Source: UBA4421 sp028228615 (GTDB taxonomy: Bacteria; Pseudomonadota; Gammaproteobacteria; Pseudomonadales; Azotimanducaceae). Taken from it: a DNA stretch of 64,000 nt. The notes beneath the pieces are model-generated. The model saw nothing but the letters and a program-made list of their open reading frames with translations, was not told where the DNA came from and made no database searches. Positions 8,669 to 17,655 of the stretch are shown here, one piece after another. Both the position numbers and the translations under genes were made by a program. Position 1 is the stretch's first letter, and every line of letters starts with the position of its first letter. The stretch covers positions 49,570-113,569 of the forward strand of contig JAOJBS010000006.1 of the NCBI GenBank assembly GCA_028228615.1. Direction: 5' to 3'.

Positions 8669-10747
8669 ATGCCCTCAGCCCTTACCGACAAAGTTAAAGA
8701 GACAATCCAAACTGCTTACCGCACTTGGTTGGAATCGAGAGATTTCAAGCCGCGCCGTGGGCAAAGAGAGATGATTGCGCAGATCGCTCGCACCCTAGCG
8801 GGCGATGGTGATCGCGTTGCTGTGGTGGAAGCAGGTACCGGTACAGGTAAGACCGCTGCTTATTGTTTGGCGGCCATTCCAGTGGCGCAAAGCTTGGGTA
8901 AGACCGTGGTGCTCAGTACCGCTACCGTTGCACTGCAAGAGCAAGTAGTGCTGCAAGATCTACCAGATATCAAAGAAAGGGCAGGGCTGTCCTTTAGCCT
9001 CAGTTTAGCCAAAGGCCGGGGTCGTTACGTTTGCCTCAAGCGGCTAGACGATCATCTGAAATACCAAGAACAACAGGCCATTCCTATCTTTGATGTGTCG
9101 GACGAAGACCACACGGTACTTTACCAAGAAATGCTTAGCCGTTACGGCCAAGGCGCTTGGGATGGCGAGTTTGATAGTTGGCCGGAATCTATGGCCGATG
9201 GTGCTTGGTCTACTGTGACTACGGACCACCGCGGTTGCAGTAATAACCGCTGCTCGTTTTTTAAACAGTGCCCATTTTTCCGCGCTCGCGGTAATTTGGA
9301 AGGCTCGGATGTGATTGTCGCCAATCATGACTTGGTGCTTGCGGATTTAGCGTTGGGTGGCGGCGCTGTTTTACCTGACCCGGAGGACTGTATTTATGTC
9401 CTTGATGAAGCCCACCATATAGCCGACAAGACTCAGAATCATTTTTCTACCAGCGCGCGTATTAACAGTACTCATCAGTGGTTAGACAACGTTAATAATA
9501 TTCTTAGTTCGCTGACCCAACGTTTTGCGCGCCCACATAATTTACTTGCCTTGGCCACGAGCGTGGCTGGAGAAACTGTAGCGCTGCAATCTATGTTTGA
9601 GGCTTTGTCCGCCGGTTTAAACATAATGCCTTTCGAGACCAAGGACGAAGACCGTGAGATCTACCGCTTTCCCTTAGGTGAGGTGCCTGAAACGTTAATG
9701 GACCTCTCGTTGGCCACATTGCCGTCCATGAATAAACTCTGTGATGATCTAGAGCGCGTCCACGACCTGTTACAGGAAGCGGTTGCCGGTAACCTAGATT
9801 GGGAAAAAGCCTTTGAGGCAGAAGACTGGTTGCTGCCAGTAGGACAGTTGCAGAGCAGAGCCTTGGCGACCAAAGCCTTGCTAGAAGATTACGCTAGCGG
9901 AGCTAAACAGCAACGGCGTTATGCGCGATGGTTGAATAGAAATTCTTATGATGTGGAAATGGTCAGCGCGCCCATTGAGCCAGGGCACATTCTGCAAGAG
10001 GTACTTTGGCAGCGTTGTTATGGGGCTGTTTGTACATCCGCCACAATCACCGCGTTGGGTCGATTTGATCGCTTTATAGAGCGGGTGGGTTTGCCAGCGG
10101 AAGTGCCGACACTGGTTATTGCCAGCCCGTTTAATTATCCCGAAATCGCCACTTTTCACGTGCCCAGTATGCAATCTGACCCGCGAGATTTTGAAGCGCA
10201 TAGCGCAGAAATTACCGAGCTTTTGCCTGAACTGTTAAAGCGCGAAGAGTCGGCTTTGGTGTTGTTTACCTCATGGCGGCAGTTGAATGCGGTTGTAAAG
10301 GCGTTGCCCGATAAGCTTTCCGATGGTTTGTTGGTGCAAGGCGACGGTAGCAAGCAAGCGCTGATTGTGGAACATAAACGCCGGGTTGATGCGAAAGAGG
10401 GTTCTTATCTATTTGGTCTTGCCAGTTTCTCAGAGGGGTTGGATTTGCCTGGTGCGTATTGCCGTCATGTCATTATCGTAAAGTTACCCTTTGCCGTGCC
10501 AGATGATCCCATCGACCAAGCCATTGCAGAGTGGGCGGAAGCGCGGGGGCGAAATGCCTTTTATGAAATTTCAGTCCCTGATGCGGCGTTGAAGTTGGTT
10601 CAAGCCTGTGGGCGTCTAATTCGCCACGAAAAAGATTTCGGCACAATCACCATGCTGGACAAACGTATTGTCACCCAGCGTTATGGTCGGGCGCTGATTG
10701 AATCGTTGCCGCCTTTTAGGCTAGATTTACCCAGCAATATGCCTTAA
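8669..10747 (+). CDS. dinG: ATP-dependent DNA helicase DinG
   Basis: XPD-like superfamily 2 helicase, about 692 residues from this start. Seen: Walker A GTGTGKT (56-62); four [4Fe-4S] cysteines at about 122, 190, 195 and 201; DEAH box at 246-249; C-terminal helicase motifs SFSEGLDLPG and QACGRLIRHEKD. DinG unwinds 5'-3', resolves R-loops and helps replication past transcription. An upstream in-frame ATG at 8576 has an AGGA in front, but the extra 31 residues look non-homologous. The ATG at 8669 (MPSALTDKVKE) matches the usual DinG N-terminus though it lacks a clear Shine-Dalgarno. I saw no LexA box of the CTGT-N8-ACAG type upstream. Confidence 0.93.
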   Translation: MPSALTDKVKETIQTAYRTWLESRDFKPRRGQREMIAQIARTLAGDGDRVAVVEAGTGTGKTAAYCLAAIPVAQSLGKTVVLSTATVALQEQVVLQDLPDIKERAGLSFSLSLAKGRGRYVCLKRLDDHLKYQEQQAIPIFDVSDEDHTVLYQEMLSRYGQGAWDGEFDSWPESMADGAWSTVTTDHRGCSNNRCSFFKQCPFFRARGNLEGSDVIVANHDLVLADLALGGGAVLPDPEDCIYVLDEAHHIADKTQNHFSTSARINSTHQWLDNVNNILSSLTQRFARPHNLLALATSVAGETVALQSMFEALSAGLNIMPFETKDEDREIYRFPLGEVPETLMDLSLATLPSMNKLCDDLERVHDLLQEAVAGNLDWEKAFEAEDWLLPVGQLQSRALATKALLEDYASGAKQQRRYARWLNRNSYDVEMVSAPIEPGHILQEVLWQRCYGAVCTSATITALGRFDRFIERVGLPAEVPTLVIASPFNYPEIATFHVPSMQSDPRDFEAHSAEITELLPELLKREESALVLFTSWRQLNAVVKALPDKLSDGLLVQGDGSKQALIVEHKRRVDAKEGSYLFGLASFSEGLDLPGAYCRHVIIVKLPFAVPDDPIDQAIAEWAEARGRNAFYEISVPDAALKLVQACGRLIRHEKDFGTITMLDKRIVTQRYGRALIESLPPFRLDLPSNMP

Positions 10748-10759
10748 TGCGGATTTAGT

Positions 10760-11401
10760 CTAGTGCCCAGCACTGATATCTTTTCGCCAAAGGTAAGGTA
10801 CTAAGATTGAGGCTAATAATATTTTCAAAATTGCGCCGGGCATTAACCCCAGCAGACTCTTGAGCACTTGCTCTCCGCTCCAGCTATAGGTAAACGTTAG
10901 CCAGAGCATGCCCAGCGTTAAGATTATGCAAGTGCCAATAACCATTGCGCACAGGGTCCAACGAAAACTTTTCCCCCAGCCTAATTCTCCAAGCCAGCCA
11001 ACTGCCCATACAGCGACTATGAACCCAGTTAAGAAGCCGCTTGTTGGACCTGTTAATAACTCAAAGTCGGCGGATCTTTCGCTGCTGCCTGCCAAAACCG
11101 GTAGGCCTAGTATTGCCGCAATTAGGTAAACGCTAACTGTCAGCGCTCCAAGCCAGCGGCCAAAAGCCATGCCAATAACGAGTACTGCAAAAGTCTGCAT
11201 AGTTACTGGTACGGGGTAAAAGGGGATTTGGATTTGCGCTGACAGGCTGATAACCAGTACGCCCAAAATGACTAAAAGTGTGGCGAGCAGAGACAAAGGC
11301 CGCAGGCCTTTTGTCTGGTTTGGCCAATACAGTGCTACAAGGGTTTTTCTCAAACCAAAGAGTTTCACGATGCCTGACTCGTCCAAATCGAAAAAAGCCA
11401 A
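10760..11401 (-). CDS. bioY: Biotin transporter substrate-binding subunit BioY
   Basis: A 213-residue integral membrane protein with about six hydrophobic segments. It carries the BioY hallmarks: IPFYPVPVTMQTFAV after the second helix, TGPTSGFLTGF in the middle, and MPGAILKILLA near the end. BioY is the S-component of ECF-type biotin uptake; proteins without adjacent bioM/bioN, as here, can act as solitary transporters or borrow the energising module. It converges with dinG (12 bases apart) and lies downstream of the M16 protease gene with a 142-base gap that contains no obvious BirA operator. The N-terminal extension of some 30 hydrophilic residues precedes the first helix. Confidence 0.9.
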   Translation of the reverse strand: MAFFDLDESGIVKLFGLRKTLVALYWPNQTKGLRPLSLLATLLVILGVLVISLSAQIQIPFYPVPVTMQTFAVLVIGMAFGRWLGALTVSVYLIAAILGLPVLAGSSERSADFELLTGPTSGFLTGFIVAVWAVGWLGELGWGKSFRWTLCAMVIGTCIILTLGMLWLTFTYSWSGEQVLKSLLGLMPGAILKILLASILVPYLWRKDISAGH

Positions 11402-11543
11402 GTAAGCGTGATTATTGCGGGGGGTGAGCCAACGCTCCGCCCAAGGGTCGAGAAAACTCTATCAAAGGCGGTTCTATGGTTGTTTTATGGTCACTTTGCT
11501 AGCTAGCAGAACTTTTCCTATTTTATCGAAGTTTGAAAGCCCG

Positions 11544-14357
11544 CTACTTTTTAAACACCAGCGAGTTCTCTAACACGCGCCCTTCACTAGGCGTTTGCTC
11601 AAACTTGCCAGGGTTGAAAATGAGTACGCGCTTGCTCTTGAGTCGCTTGAGAATGTCTTGCATAAACTCGCCCATCTCGGCTTTGCTAAGCTTTTCCACT
11701 TCTGCTGCAATTTGTTCGTTAGAGTCGAAGTTGTAGTTTTCATCATTCAAATTCTGCCAGTACTTTTGACTGCGCTGGCCCAAGTTTTTGTCAGATTCTG
11801 TGAGTCGACTGATAAGGCCAGATTTTTGCTGAGCAAATTCCGCGTCACTGAGATCTTGCCAACCATCTACGTAGTTTTGCATAAAGGCCAGTGTCGCGAG
11901 TTCTAGGTCCGCTGCGCCAGCTTTTGGCGACTGCACAAGGAATAGGTTGCCGCTGCGCGTGTTTAATCTGCGAATGCCTGCACTTACCACGTAGCCCAGT
12001 TGTTGGTCTGTGCGCAGGCTAGAGAAATAGGCGGAACGTAAAATTTGCCCAGCTAACCCACTCTTGGCTCTACTGGCAAAACTATCGTCTGGGTCTTGAA
12101 CATAAAGCAACAGCGCGGCGTCGTTATGGTCAACATCGAGATTCAACAACAGTTTTTCGGTGATGTCTGCGACGGATGATTTTTCTTTTGCAATGGCGGC
12201 CATAGGCAGTTTTTGTTGTAGAAAGTCTTCCAACGTCTGAGCATCTTTTGCCGATACGTTGCCGTGCAACACTGCGATCACGCCAATTTTTGCCAGTTTA
12301 CCCGTTTGCCATTTTTTTAATTCATTCAGACTCAGAGGCGCTAACGTATCAGCCAGTGCCGCAGGCGACCAACTGGAAGAAACCAACAAGGTGTTAAGAG
12401 CGCTAAGAGTCTGTGTATAGGGTTTGTCCTTGGCTGCATTTTGCCAATCCTTAATCAGCCCGGTCTTAAAGGTGGCAAAGCGCTCCTGGGTTAACTCAGC
12501 ATTAAATAGATGGTCTATCACCGTATCTAAAAGTTGCATTTGTTTGTCTTGGTAGCCGTTAAGCGAAATGCTGAAACCGGCTTCGCTGCTGCCTAGGGCA
12601 TAGCCTAAGCCCGCGAGATAAGCCGGATAAACAGTGGTGCTTAACGTGTCGTTGACTAACCGACGGTACAACTCGGCATAGGCCCTATCTTTTTGGCTGC
12701 TCAGACCGCCGTCGGTGAGCAGCAAAATGCTCGTGTTTGCCCGTGGCGTGCCAAAGGTAACATCTGTGTCTAACCATACTTGCAGGTCTGGTCTGTCGGT
12801 TACCCGGCTAATGGTGTCATTGTCCTCTGGCAGCAAGGTTAGGTTGTTAGGTAAATAGGGGTTGGCTGGCGGCAAATTTAAACTTGCGCCCTTGAAGCCT
12901 ACTGTTTCGATCTCGCCCACACTGAGTGAGTAAGGCACGTTAAACCAAGGTTCTACCTGATCTGTTTTTAGGTCGGGGGCGGAAATTTCCATAAACACAT
13001 TGTCTTTGCGCAGAAAGCTCAGAGATTTGCTGATGAGCGCAGCGTCGAAGCCTTCCATTAGATAAGGGGCTACCAGTAAGTCTTCTGCGGGATATTCGTC
13101 TAGGCGGGGCGCCATTTGGTAAACAAAGCCCACCGTTGAACCTTTTTCCTGAAAGCGAAAACCAAGCTCCGCAACTTTGGCTTGCTCTAGGTAAATTCGC
13201 TCCTCCGGCGCATCGGCTTTGAGCAAATCAATGTACTGAAAAAGCAGGTCGGTTATTTGCGGTATGTGCGAGCGGCCTTCTTCTGTGAGTTCAATGCTGA
13301 CGGAAAGTAAGCTGTTCTGGCGGTCGAAACTTTGGGTGCCAGCGCCTAAGCTTTCAATCCAGCCGCGTTCATTTAAAACACTATGTAGGCTGCCTTGGCC
13401 CTCGTGACCCAGCAAGTTGCTGATGTATTGCTCAGGTTTGGTTTTATAAACTTCCCGGGTGTTGGGCATAGGGAAGTTATAGGCGATTTGATATTTCTCT
13501 TTTAACGAAATAGACGTCAACACAGCGGGTAACTGAGCCTTTGTGAAAAGCGCCTCGTCAGGGTAGCTAGAACCAATATCGGTATTTTTAACCTGGTTAA
13601 ACAACGGTGTGACCAAGGCCTCTAGTTCGTCCAAAGATTGGTCGGCTAAGATCACAAGGCCCATCTGGTCGGCAGAGTAGTTTTCGGCGAAGAAGGTCAT
13701 GAGGTCGCTGCCTACATCACCTTTCAATGTTTCTAACGAGCCGATGGTAAATCTATGTCCCGGATGCTCTGGGTTCAGGGCCCGTTTACTGACCATGTAA
13801 CCGCGCCAGCCGTCGTCCTTAATCTGCATCTGGTATTCCGAATGCACAGCATTTTTTTCACGCTCTACATATTCTGGTGAAAGCAGAGGGTCGATAAAGA
13901 AATGTGCAAAGCGGTCTAGTCCTTCATTAAAACCACTGGTTTGAATGTCAAAGAAATAGTTGGTGTGATCTTGGGCGGTGTACGCATTTGAAGAACCGCC
14001 ATTACCCGTGATGAAGTTTTGAAAGCTGTCTACCTCTGGGTATTTTTCCGTACCGATGAACAGCATGTGTTCTAAAAAGTGTGCGAGGCCCGGACGTGAC
14101 GCCGGCTCGTGAAAACTGCCTCGGTAAATGGAGAGGGCTGCTGCTGCTTTGTCGGTGCTTGGATCTGAGACCAGTAAAACACGCATTTTGTTGGACAGCT
14201 CAAGGTAGCGATAATCTCGATCATCGTTGGGGCTTTTGCGTACCGTTATTGGCTTAGCGGCGCTTTCCGTTATAGACGCTTGCTCTGATACAGCGCAGCC
14301 TTGGATTGAGCCGATGACGAGCGCCGTGCAACAAAAACCAAACAGTTTAGTGTTCAA
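11544..14357 (-). CDS. Pitrilysin-like M16 zinc metalloprotease, lipoprotein
   Basis: A 937-residue M16A insulinase-family protease. Inverted zinc motif HFLEH (His93, Glu96, His97) with the third ligand Glu174 exactly 77 residues on, the same spacing as in E. coli protease III; Glu167 is also conserved. The N-terminus has a hydrophobic signal ending SIQGC, so Cys21 is a likely lipoprotein acylation site and the enzyme would be membrane-anchored in the periplasm. Four repeated M16 half-domains fit the length; the C-terminal ones lack the zinc motif as usual. The role is degradation of peptides and small proteins. It is transcribed away from the glycerate-kinase-like gene; a 21-bp palindrome lies in the shared upstream region. 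Confidence 0.93.
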   Translation of the reverse strand: MNTKLFGFCCTALVIGSIQGCAVSEQASITESAAKPITVRKSPNDDRDYRYLELSNKMRVLLVSDPSTDKAAAALSIYRGSFHEPASRPGLAHFLEHMLFIGTEKYPEVDSFQNFITGNGGSSNAYTAQDHTNYFFDIQTSGFNEGLDRFAHFFIDPLLSPEYVEREKNAVHSEYQMQIKDDGWRGYMVSKRALNPEHPGHRFTIGSLETLKGDVGSDLMTFFAENYSADQMGLVILADQSLDELEALVTPLFNQVKNTDIGSSYPDEALFTKAQLPAVLTSISLKEKYQIAYNFPMPNTREVYKTKPEQYISNLLGHEGQGSLHSVLNERGWIESLGAGTQSFDRQNSLLSVSIELTEEGRSHIPQITDLLFQYIDLLKADAPEERIYLEQAKVAELGFRFQEKGSTVGFVYQMAPRLDEYPAEDLLVAPYLMEGFDAALISKSLSFLRKDNVFMEISAPDLKTDQVEPWFNVPYSLSVGEIETVGFKGASLNLPPANPYLPNNLTLLPEDNDTISRVTDRPDLQVWLDTDVTFGTPRANTSILLLTDGGLSSQKDRAYAELYRRLVNDTLSTTVYPAYLAGLGYALGSSEAGFSISLNGYQDKQMQLLDTVIDHLFNAELTQERFATFKTGLIKDWQNAAKDKPYTQTLSALNTLLVSSSWSPAALADTLAPLSLNELKKWQTGKLAKIGVIAVLHGNVSAKDAQTLEDFLQQKLPMAAIAKEKSSVADITEKLLLNLDVDHNDAALLLYVQDPDDSFASRAKSGLAGQILRSAYFSSLRTDQQLGYVVSAGIRRLNTRSGNLFLVQSPKAGAADLELATLAFMQNYVDGWQDLSDAEFAQQKSGLISRLTESDKNLGQRSQKYWQNLNDENYNFDSNEQIAAEVEKLSKAEMGEFMQDILKRLKSKRVLIFNPGKFEQTPSEGRVLENSLVFKK

Positions 14358-14434
14358 TTTACCTACTCCGTAATAGTGTACTGATGATGGATTAGCCTTT
14401 GGGCTTTCGATCCTGAATTATCATAAAGTTCAAG

Positions 14435-14455
14435 CAAAGGTTAGACTAACCTTTG
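14435..14455. promoter_or_regulatory. Perfect 21-bp palindrome, candidate operator
   Basis: CAAAGGTTAG and CTAACCTTTG flank a single central A, giving 10-bp perfect arms. It lies 78 bases upstream of the M16 protease start and about 190 upstream of the divergent kinase gene. The spacing and symmetry suit a dimeric repressor; no regulator gene is adjacent. Confidence 0.5.
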
Positions 14456-14644
14456 TGTATGTTTCGTATAAGAACGACTGTACGACAGATACAGGGCAGG
14501 TATCGTTATGTGCAGATAAAAGGTAGAAGTTCAAAGACAATAGCCTACTTGGCGCAGGCGAAATGTCCTTTGCCGCGAGGCAAATTGACCGGTGTGACAA
14601 GGGGTTCACTGGTGATCAATGGCAGGTAAAAAACGGGAGCGCTC

Positions 14645-15568
14645 TTGGACTTAACAAAGTTACAGCAACAGCTTGCCTTGGCCGCAAACGGCGATGTTGC
14701 CCTTTCTGGTAGACAAAGTGGTCGCCGTGAAAACCATGGCAGCGAGAGCGCTCCAGAGAGCTTTGCAGATTGGCAGCTGCTCAGTAACACACTGGCGCCC
14801 ATGATTGTTGCAAAAGGCCTCAGCGTGTTGGGTATTTGTGGTAGCCAAGGGTCAGGCAAGTCTACTCTCGCGGCGTATTTGGTCGATTCAATATCAGCTT
14901 TGGGTGTGAGCGCGGTAGCGGTGTCTTTGGATGACTTTTACCACACCCGTGCGCAACGCAATTCACTTGCTGAAACAGTGCACCCGCTACTCCAGACTCG
15001 GGGCGTACCCGGCACCCATGATGTGGGATTGCTGCGACAAGTACTCGAGTCAATTTCAACAATCAATAGGCCAGAGTTAAACAACGCAATAATGCCGCCA
15101 GTGAACATGAGCCTGCCCAGTTTTAACAAAGGCATGGATGACCGCGAGGGGTTTAGCGACGTGCAGGCTTCAGTATTAGTGCTGGAAGGCTGGTGCTTAG
15201 GTGTGCAGCCCCAGCCGGAGCAGTTGTTAGATGAAGCCGTAAATGCGCTTGAAGAGGTTGAAGATGATGCGGGTATTTGGCGGCGTTGGGTAAACCAGCA
15301 AATCCAACTGGACTATGTGGATTTATGGGCGCACGTGGATTTTTGGCTGCAACTCAAAGCGCCAAGTTTTGATCAAGTGCATCAATGGCGTGGTGAGCAA
15401 GAGGCACGCCTGCCTCAGGCTCAGCGTATGTCTCAAGAACAATTGATTCGTTTTATAGGGCATTACGAGCGGTTAACGCGTTGGCAATGGCAGTCACCAA
15501 ATTTGCAGCCCGGGATCAACGTCGCGTTGGCTGAGGACCATAGAGTTGAATCCGTTTCGCTAAGCTAA
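14645..15568 (+). CDS. D-glycerate 3-kinase-like P-loop kinase
   Basis: A 307-residue P-loop kinase of the plant GLYK/YggC type. Walker A is GSQGSGKST (66-74). The LDDFYHT motif, the TRGVPGTHD motif and the EGWCLG motif follow in the family order. GLYK phosphorylates D-glycerate to 3-phosphoglycerate; close relatives act on pantothenate or uridine, so the substrate is probable, not proven. The start is TTG at 14645: GGGAG sits five bases ahead, and the next in-frame ATG (residue 53) is only a few residues before the P-loop. It stands alone, divergent from the protease, with no glycerate pathway neighbours. Confidence 0.82.
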   Translation: MDLTKLQQQLALAANGDVALSGRQSGRRENHGSESAPESFADWQLLSNTLAPMIVAKGLSVLGICGSQGSGKSTLAAYLVDSISALGVSAVAVSLDDFYHTRAQRNSLAETVHPLLQTRGVPGTHDVGLLRQVLESISTINRPELNNAIMPPVNMSLPSFNKGMDDREGFSDVQASVLVLEGWCLGVQPQPEQLLDEAVNALEEVEDDAGIWRRWVNQQIQLDYVDLWAHVDFWLQLKAPSFDQVHQWRGEQEARLPQAQRMSQEQLIRFIGHYERLTRWQWQSPNLQPGINVALAEDHRVESVSLS

Positions 15569-15717
15569 TTTCTGTTTGTATCAATCTATAGTGGGACTTT
15601 GTTTCCCGCTTCCGACTTTTACGCATTTAACGCCGCGTCCCTGTTTTGTTCAGAATGTGTTCAGTTAATGGCAGCTATTGTTGTATCAACTTGAATATCA
15701 AATGATAGGTGACAGCG

Positions 15718-16308
15718 ATGACAGATAAAAATCTTTCCAAAGGTTCGTTAGGCAACAACACAAATCTGATTGGCATGTTGGGTACCAGGCTAAAAGCTGG
15801 GGCATTAGTTGCGGGCCTGAGCATCGTCTCAACCACCGCCTACGCAGGGGCCAGTTACGAGCGGGCTAGGGTGGTTTCCTCCACGCCGGTATATCAGACG
15901 GTCGTATATGAAGAACCCAGAGAGGTCTGCCGGCAAGAACGGGTGGCCTACCAAGAAAGCCCTCATCGCTCCAAAACCCCAGGCATTATCGGCGCTATAG
16001 TGGGTGGCGCTTTGGGCAATGCTGTAGGGAACAAAAAGTCCAACAAGCGTGTGGGTACAGTGGTTGGCGGTATCTTGGGTTATTCCATCGCAAAAGATAT
16101 TGGCCGGCATAAGCGCGAACATGGCGCTAATCAGCGGGTGACTTATAGGCAGCAAGAGGTCTGCGATGTCTATTATGACGAGCGGAAAGAACAGCAGTTA
16201 TTGGGCTATGACGTGCGCTATGTTTACGCGGGGCAAACTTACAATACGCGCTTAGATCAAGATCCGGGCAAGTCGTTAAGGGTTCGGGTTGCGGTAGATC
16301 CGGCCTAG
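15718..16308 (+). CDS. Glycine-zipper 2TM envelope protein
   Basis: A 196-residue exported protein. AGGTGA five bases before the ATG at 15718 sets the start (a GTG three codons upstream is less well placed). After about 20 polar residues there is a hydrophobic segment ending TTAYAGA, a probable signal peptide. The middle contains two glycine-zipper helices, with GAIVGGALGNAVG and GTVVGGILGYSIA, the 17-kDa-antigen/rickettsial glycine zipper fold. Family members sit in the outer membrane or periplasm with poorly defined roles in envelope integrity. The C-terminal half is charged and tyrosine-rich. No operon partner. Confidence 0.85.
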   Translation: MTDKNLSKGSLGNNTNLIGMLGTRLKAGALVAGLSIVSTTAYAGASYERARVVSSTPVYQTVVYEEPREVCRQERVAYQESPHRSKTPGIIGAIVGGALGNAVGNKKSNKRVGTVVGGILGYSIAKDIGRHKREHGANQRVTYRQQEVCDVYYDERKEQQLLGYDVRYVYAGQTYNTRLDQDPGKSLRVRVAVDPA

Positions 16309-16328
16309 TTTGGACACGGCTTAGGTAC

Positions 16329-16372
16329 CTTCAAAGGAACTTCAAAGCATCTAGAAAGCAGCTTCAAAGTCA
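16329..16372 (+). promoter_or_regulatory. Four 11-bp-phased direct repeats, candidate response-regulator site
   Basis: CTTCAAAG occurs at 16329, 16340 and 16362, with a degenerate CTAGAAAG at 16351, so four units repeat every 11 bases. OmpR/PhoB-family regulators bind direct half-sites with an 11-bp period, and such a regulator is encoded just downstream. The distance to the first downstream gene is about 235 bases. Assignment is inference. Confidence 0.45.
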
Positions 16373-16606
16373 TTCTGGCCTTCGCTTGGGGTAAACCATT
16401 TGCGCCAAGCGGTTTGCGTTCTGGTCTTTTGAGCAGTTGGGGCGGCAATTGGACCGCAATCGGGACAGCGGTGATTTCCCCCGCAACTGGCGGAATATTT
16501 TTCGCCGCTATTTCATAGAGTTATTTTTTTAGGGGAATCTCTAAGTGCTTGTTGTCAGGCCTATTTGTTTTGGGTAATTAGATAAGTGGCCTGCTATATT
16601 TCCACC

Positions 16607-16927
16607 ATGAGTATGAAAAAGATCAATTATAGCTTGCTGCTTGGTATCCTTATCGCCCCTTGGGTAATAGTTGTGACCAATGCCCACGCCGAAAACAATC
16701 AATCTCGCCAAGGCTTTCTGGCCAAGCCAAGCGCCCGCAGCGCGCCGGGTGTGTCTCTGCAACAAGCCATTAATATTGCGCTCAGTGAAAATGGTGGTCG
16801 TGTGCTTTCCGCGCAGTCGAAAAATGGCCAAGGCGCTACACGGCACCATATTCGCCTGTTAGTGGACGGTGGACGGGTACTGAACGTGGTGGTAGATGGT
16901 CGTGGCCGTGTACAAAAAACTAGGTAA
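16607..16927 (+). CDS. Small exported PepSY-like protein
   Basis: About 106 residues: a signal-like N-terminus (MSMKKINY, hydrophobic core, cut expected after THAHA-type sequence NAHA), then a polar linker and a compact domain with LQQAINIAL, RVLSAQ and the repeated GRVLNVVVDGRGRV pattern. This recalls single PepSY domains that often precede PhoP-like response regulators. It lies three bases before the response regulator, so the three genes form one operon. A periplasmic sensor or inhibitor role for the kinase is plausible but not shown. An ATG two codons later is an alternative start. Confidence 0.75.
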   Translation: MSMKKINYSLLLGILIAPWVIVVTNAHAENNQSRQGFLAKPSARSAPGVSLQQAINIALSENGGRVLSAQSKNGQGATRHHIRLLVDGGRVLNVVVDGRGRVQKTR

Positions 16928-16930
16928 ATT

Positions 16931-17605
16931 ATGCGTATTCTCGTTGTAGAAGATGACGCCCATCTGCGCGAGCAGCTAGCCAGTCATCTTCGTGGCGAGG
17001 GCTATGTGGTAGACGTTGCAGTGGACGGCGAAGAGGGCCTTTACTACGGCCGCGAATATCCGGTGGACGCCGCGGTTATTGATTTGGGCCTGCCAAAAAT
17101 TGACGGTGTCGATCTAATCAAATCCTTACGCGCCGCAAAACACGACTTCCCCATATTAGTATTAACGGCCAGAAGCCATTGGCAGGATAAAGTGGGCGGT
17201 TTGGACGCAGGTGCCGACGACTATTTGACTAAGCCTTTTCAAATGGAAGAATTGGTGGCGCGGCTTAATGCGCTGATTCGCCGCTCGGCCGGACATGCGA
17301 CGCCGGTGATTGTATGCGCTGAACTGAGTTTAGATATCAGCCGGAAAGCAGCGACACTGCACGGCAACCCCATGGAGCTAACGGCGTTCGAATACAAGGT
17401 GTTGGAATATTTGATGCTCAATCAAGAACGCATTGTGTCCAAAACGGAACTCACCGAACATTTGTATGAGCAAGATTTTGATCGTGACAGCAATGTGCTT
17501 GAAGTATTTATTGGTCGTTTACGAAAGAAGATTGCGCCGCTTAACTTAATCAAAACAGTGCGTGGCCAAGGCTATAGATTTGGTGCGGCCAGCAATGATA
17601 TTTAG
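16931..17605 (+). CDS. OmpR-family response regulator, PhoP-like
   Basis: A 224-residue two-domain regulator. The receiver domain has the acidic pocket EDD at 7-9, the phosphorylated Asp51 (VIDLGLP), Thr in LTAR and Lys in TKPF. The C-terminal winged helix ends with the VRGQGYRF motif. It follows the PepSY-like gene by three bases and precedes a PhoQ-like kinase by about 30-50 bases. PhoP systems sense low divalent cations or cationic peptides; the signal here is not known. It may bind the 11-bp-phased repeats upstream of the operon. Confidence 0.93.
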   Translation: MRILVVEDDAHLREQLASHLRGEGYVVDVAVDGEEGLYYGREYPVDAAVIDLGLPKIDGVDLIKSLRAAKHDFPILVLTARSHWQDKVGGLDAGADDYLTKPFQMEELVARLNALIRRSAGHATPVIVCAELSLDISRKAATLHGNPMELTAFEYKVLEYLMLNQERIVSKTELTEHLYEQDFDRDSNVLEVFIGRLRKKIAPLNLIKTVRGQGYRFGAASNDI

Positions 17606-17655
17606 ACGCGCCCGCTTACTCCGTCTTACCTCAGGTTGTGAGATCTAGGTCGCTC

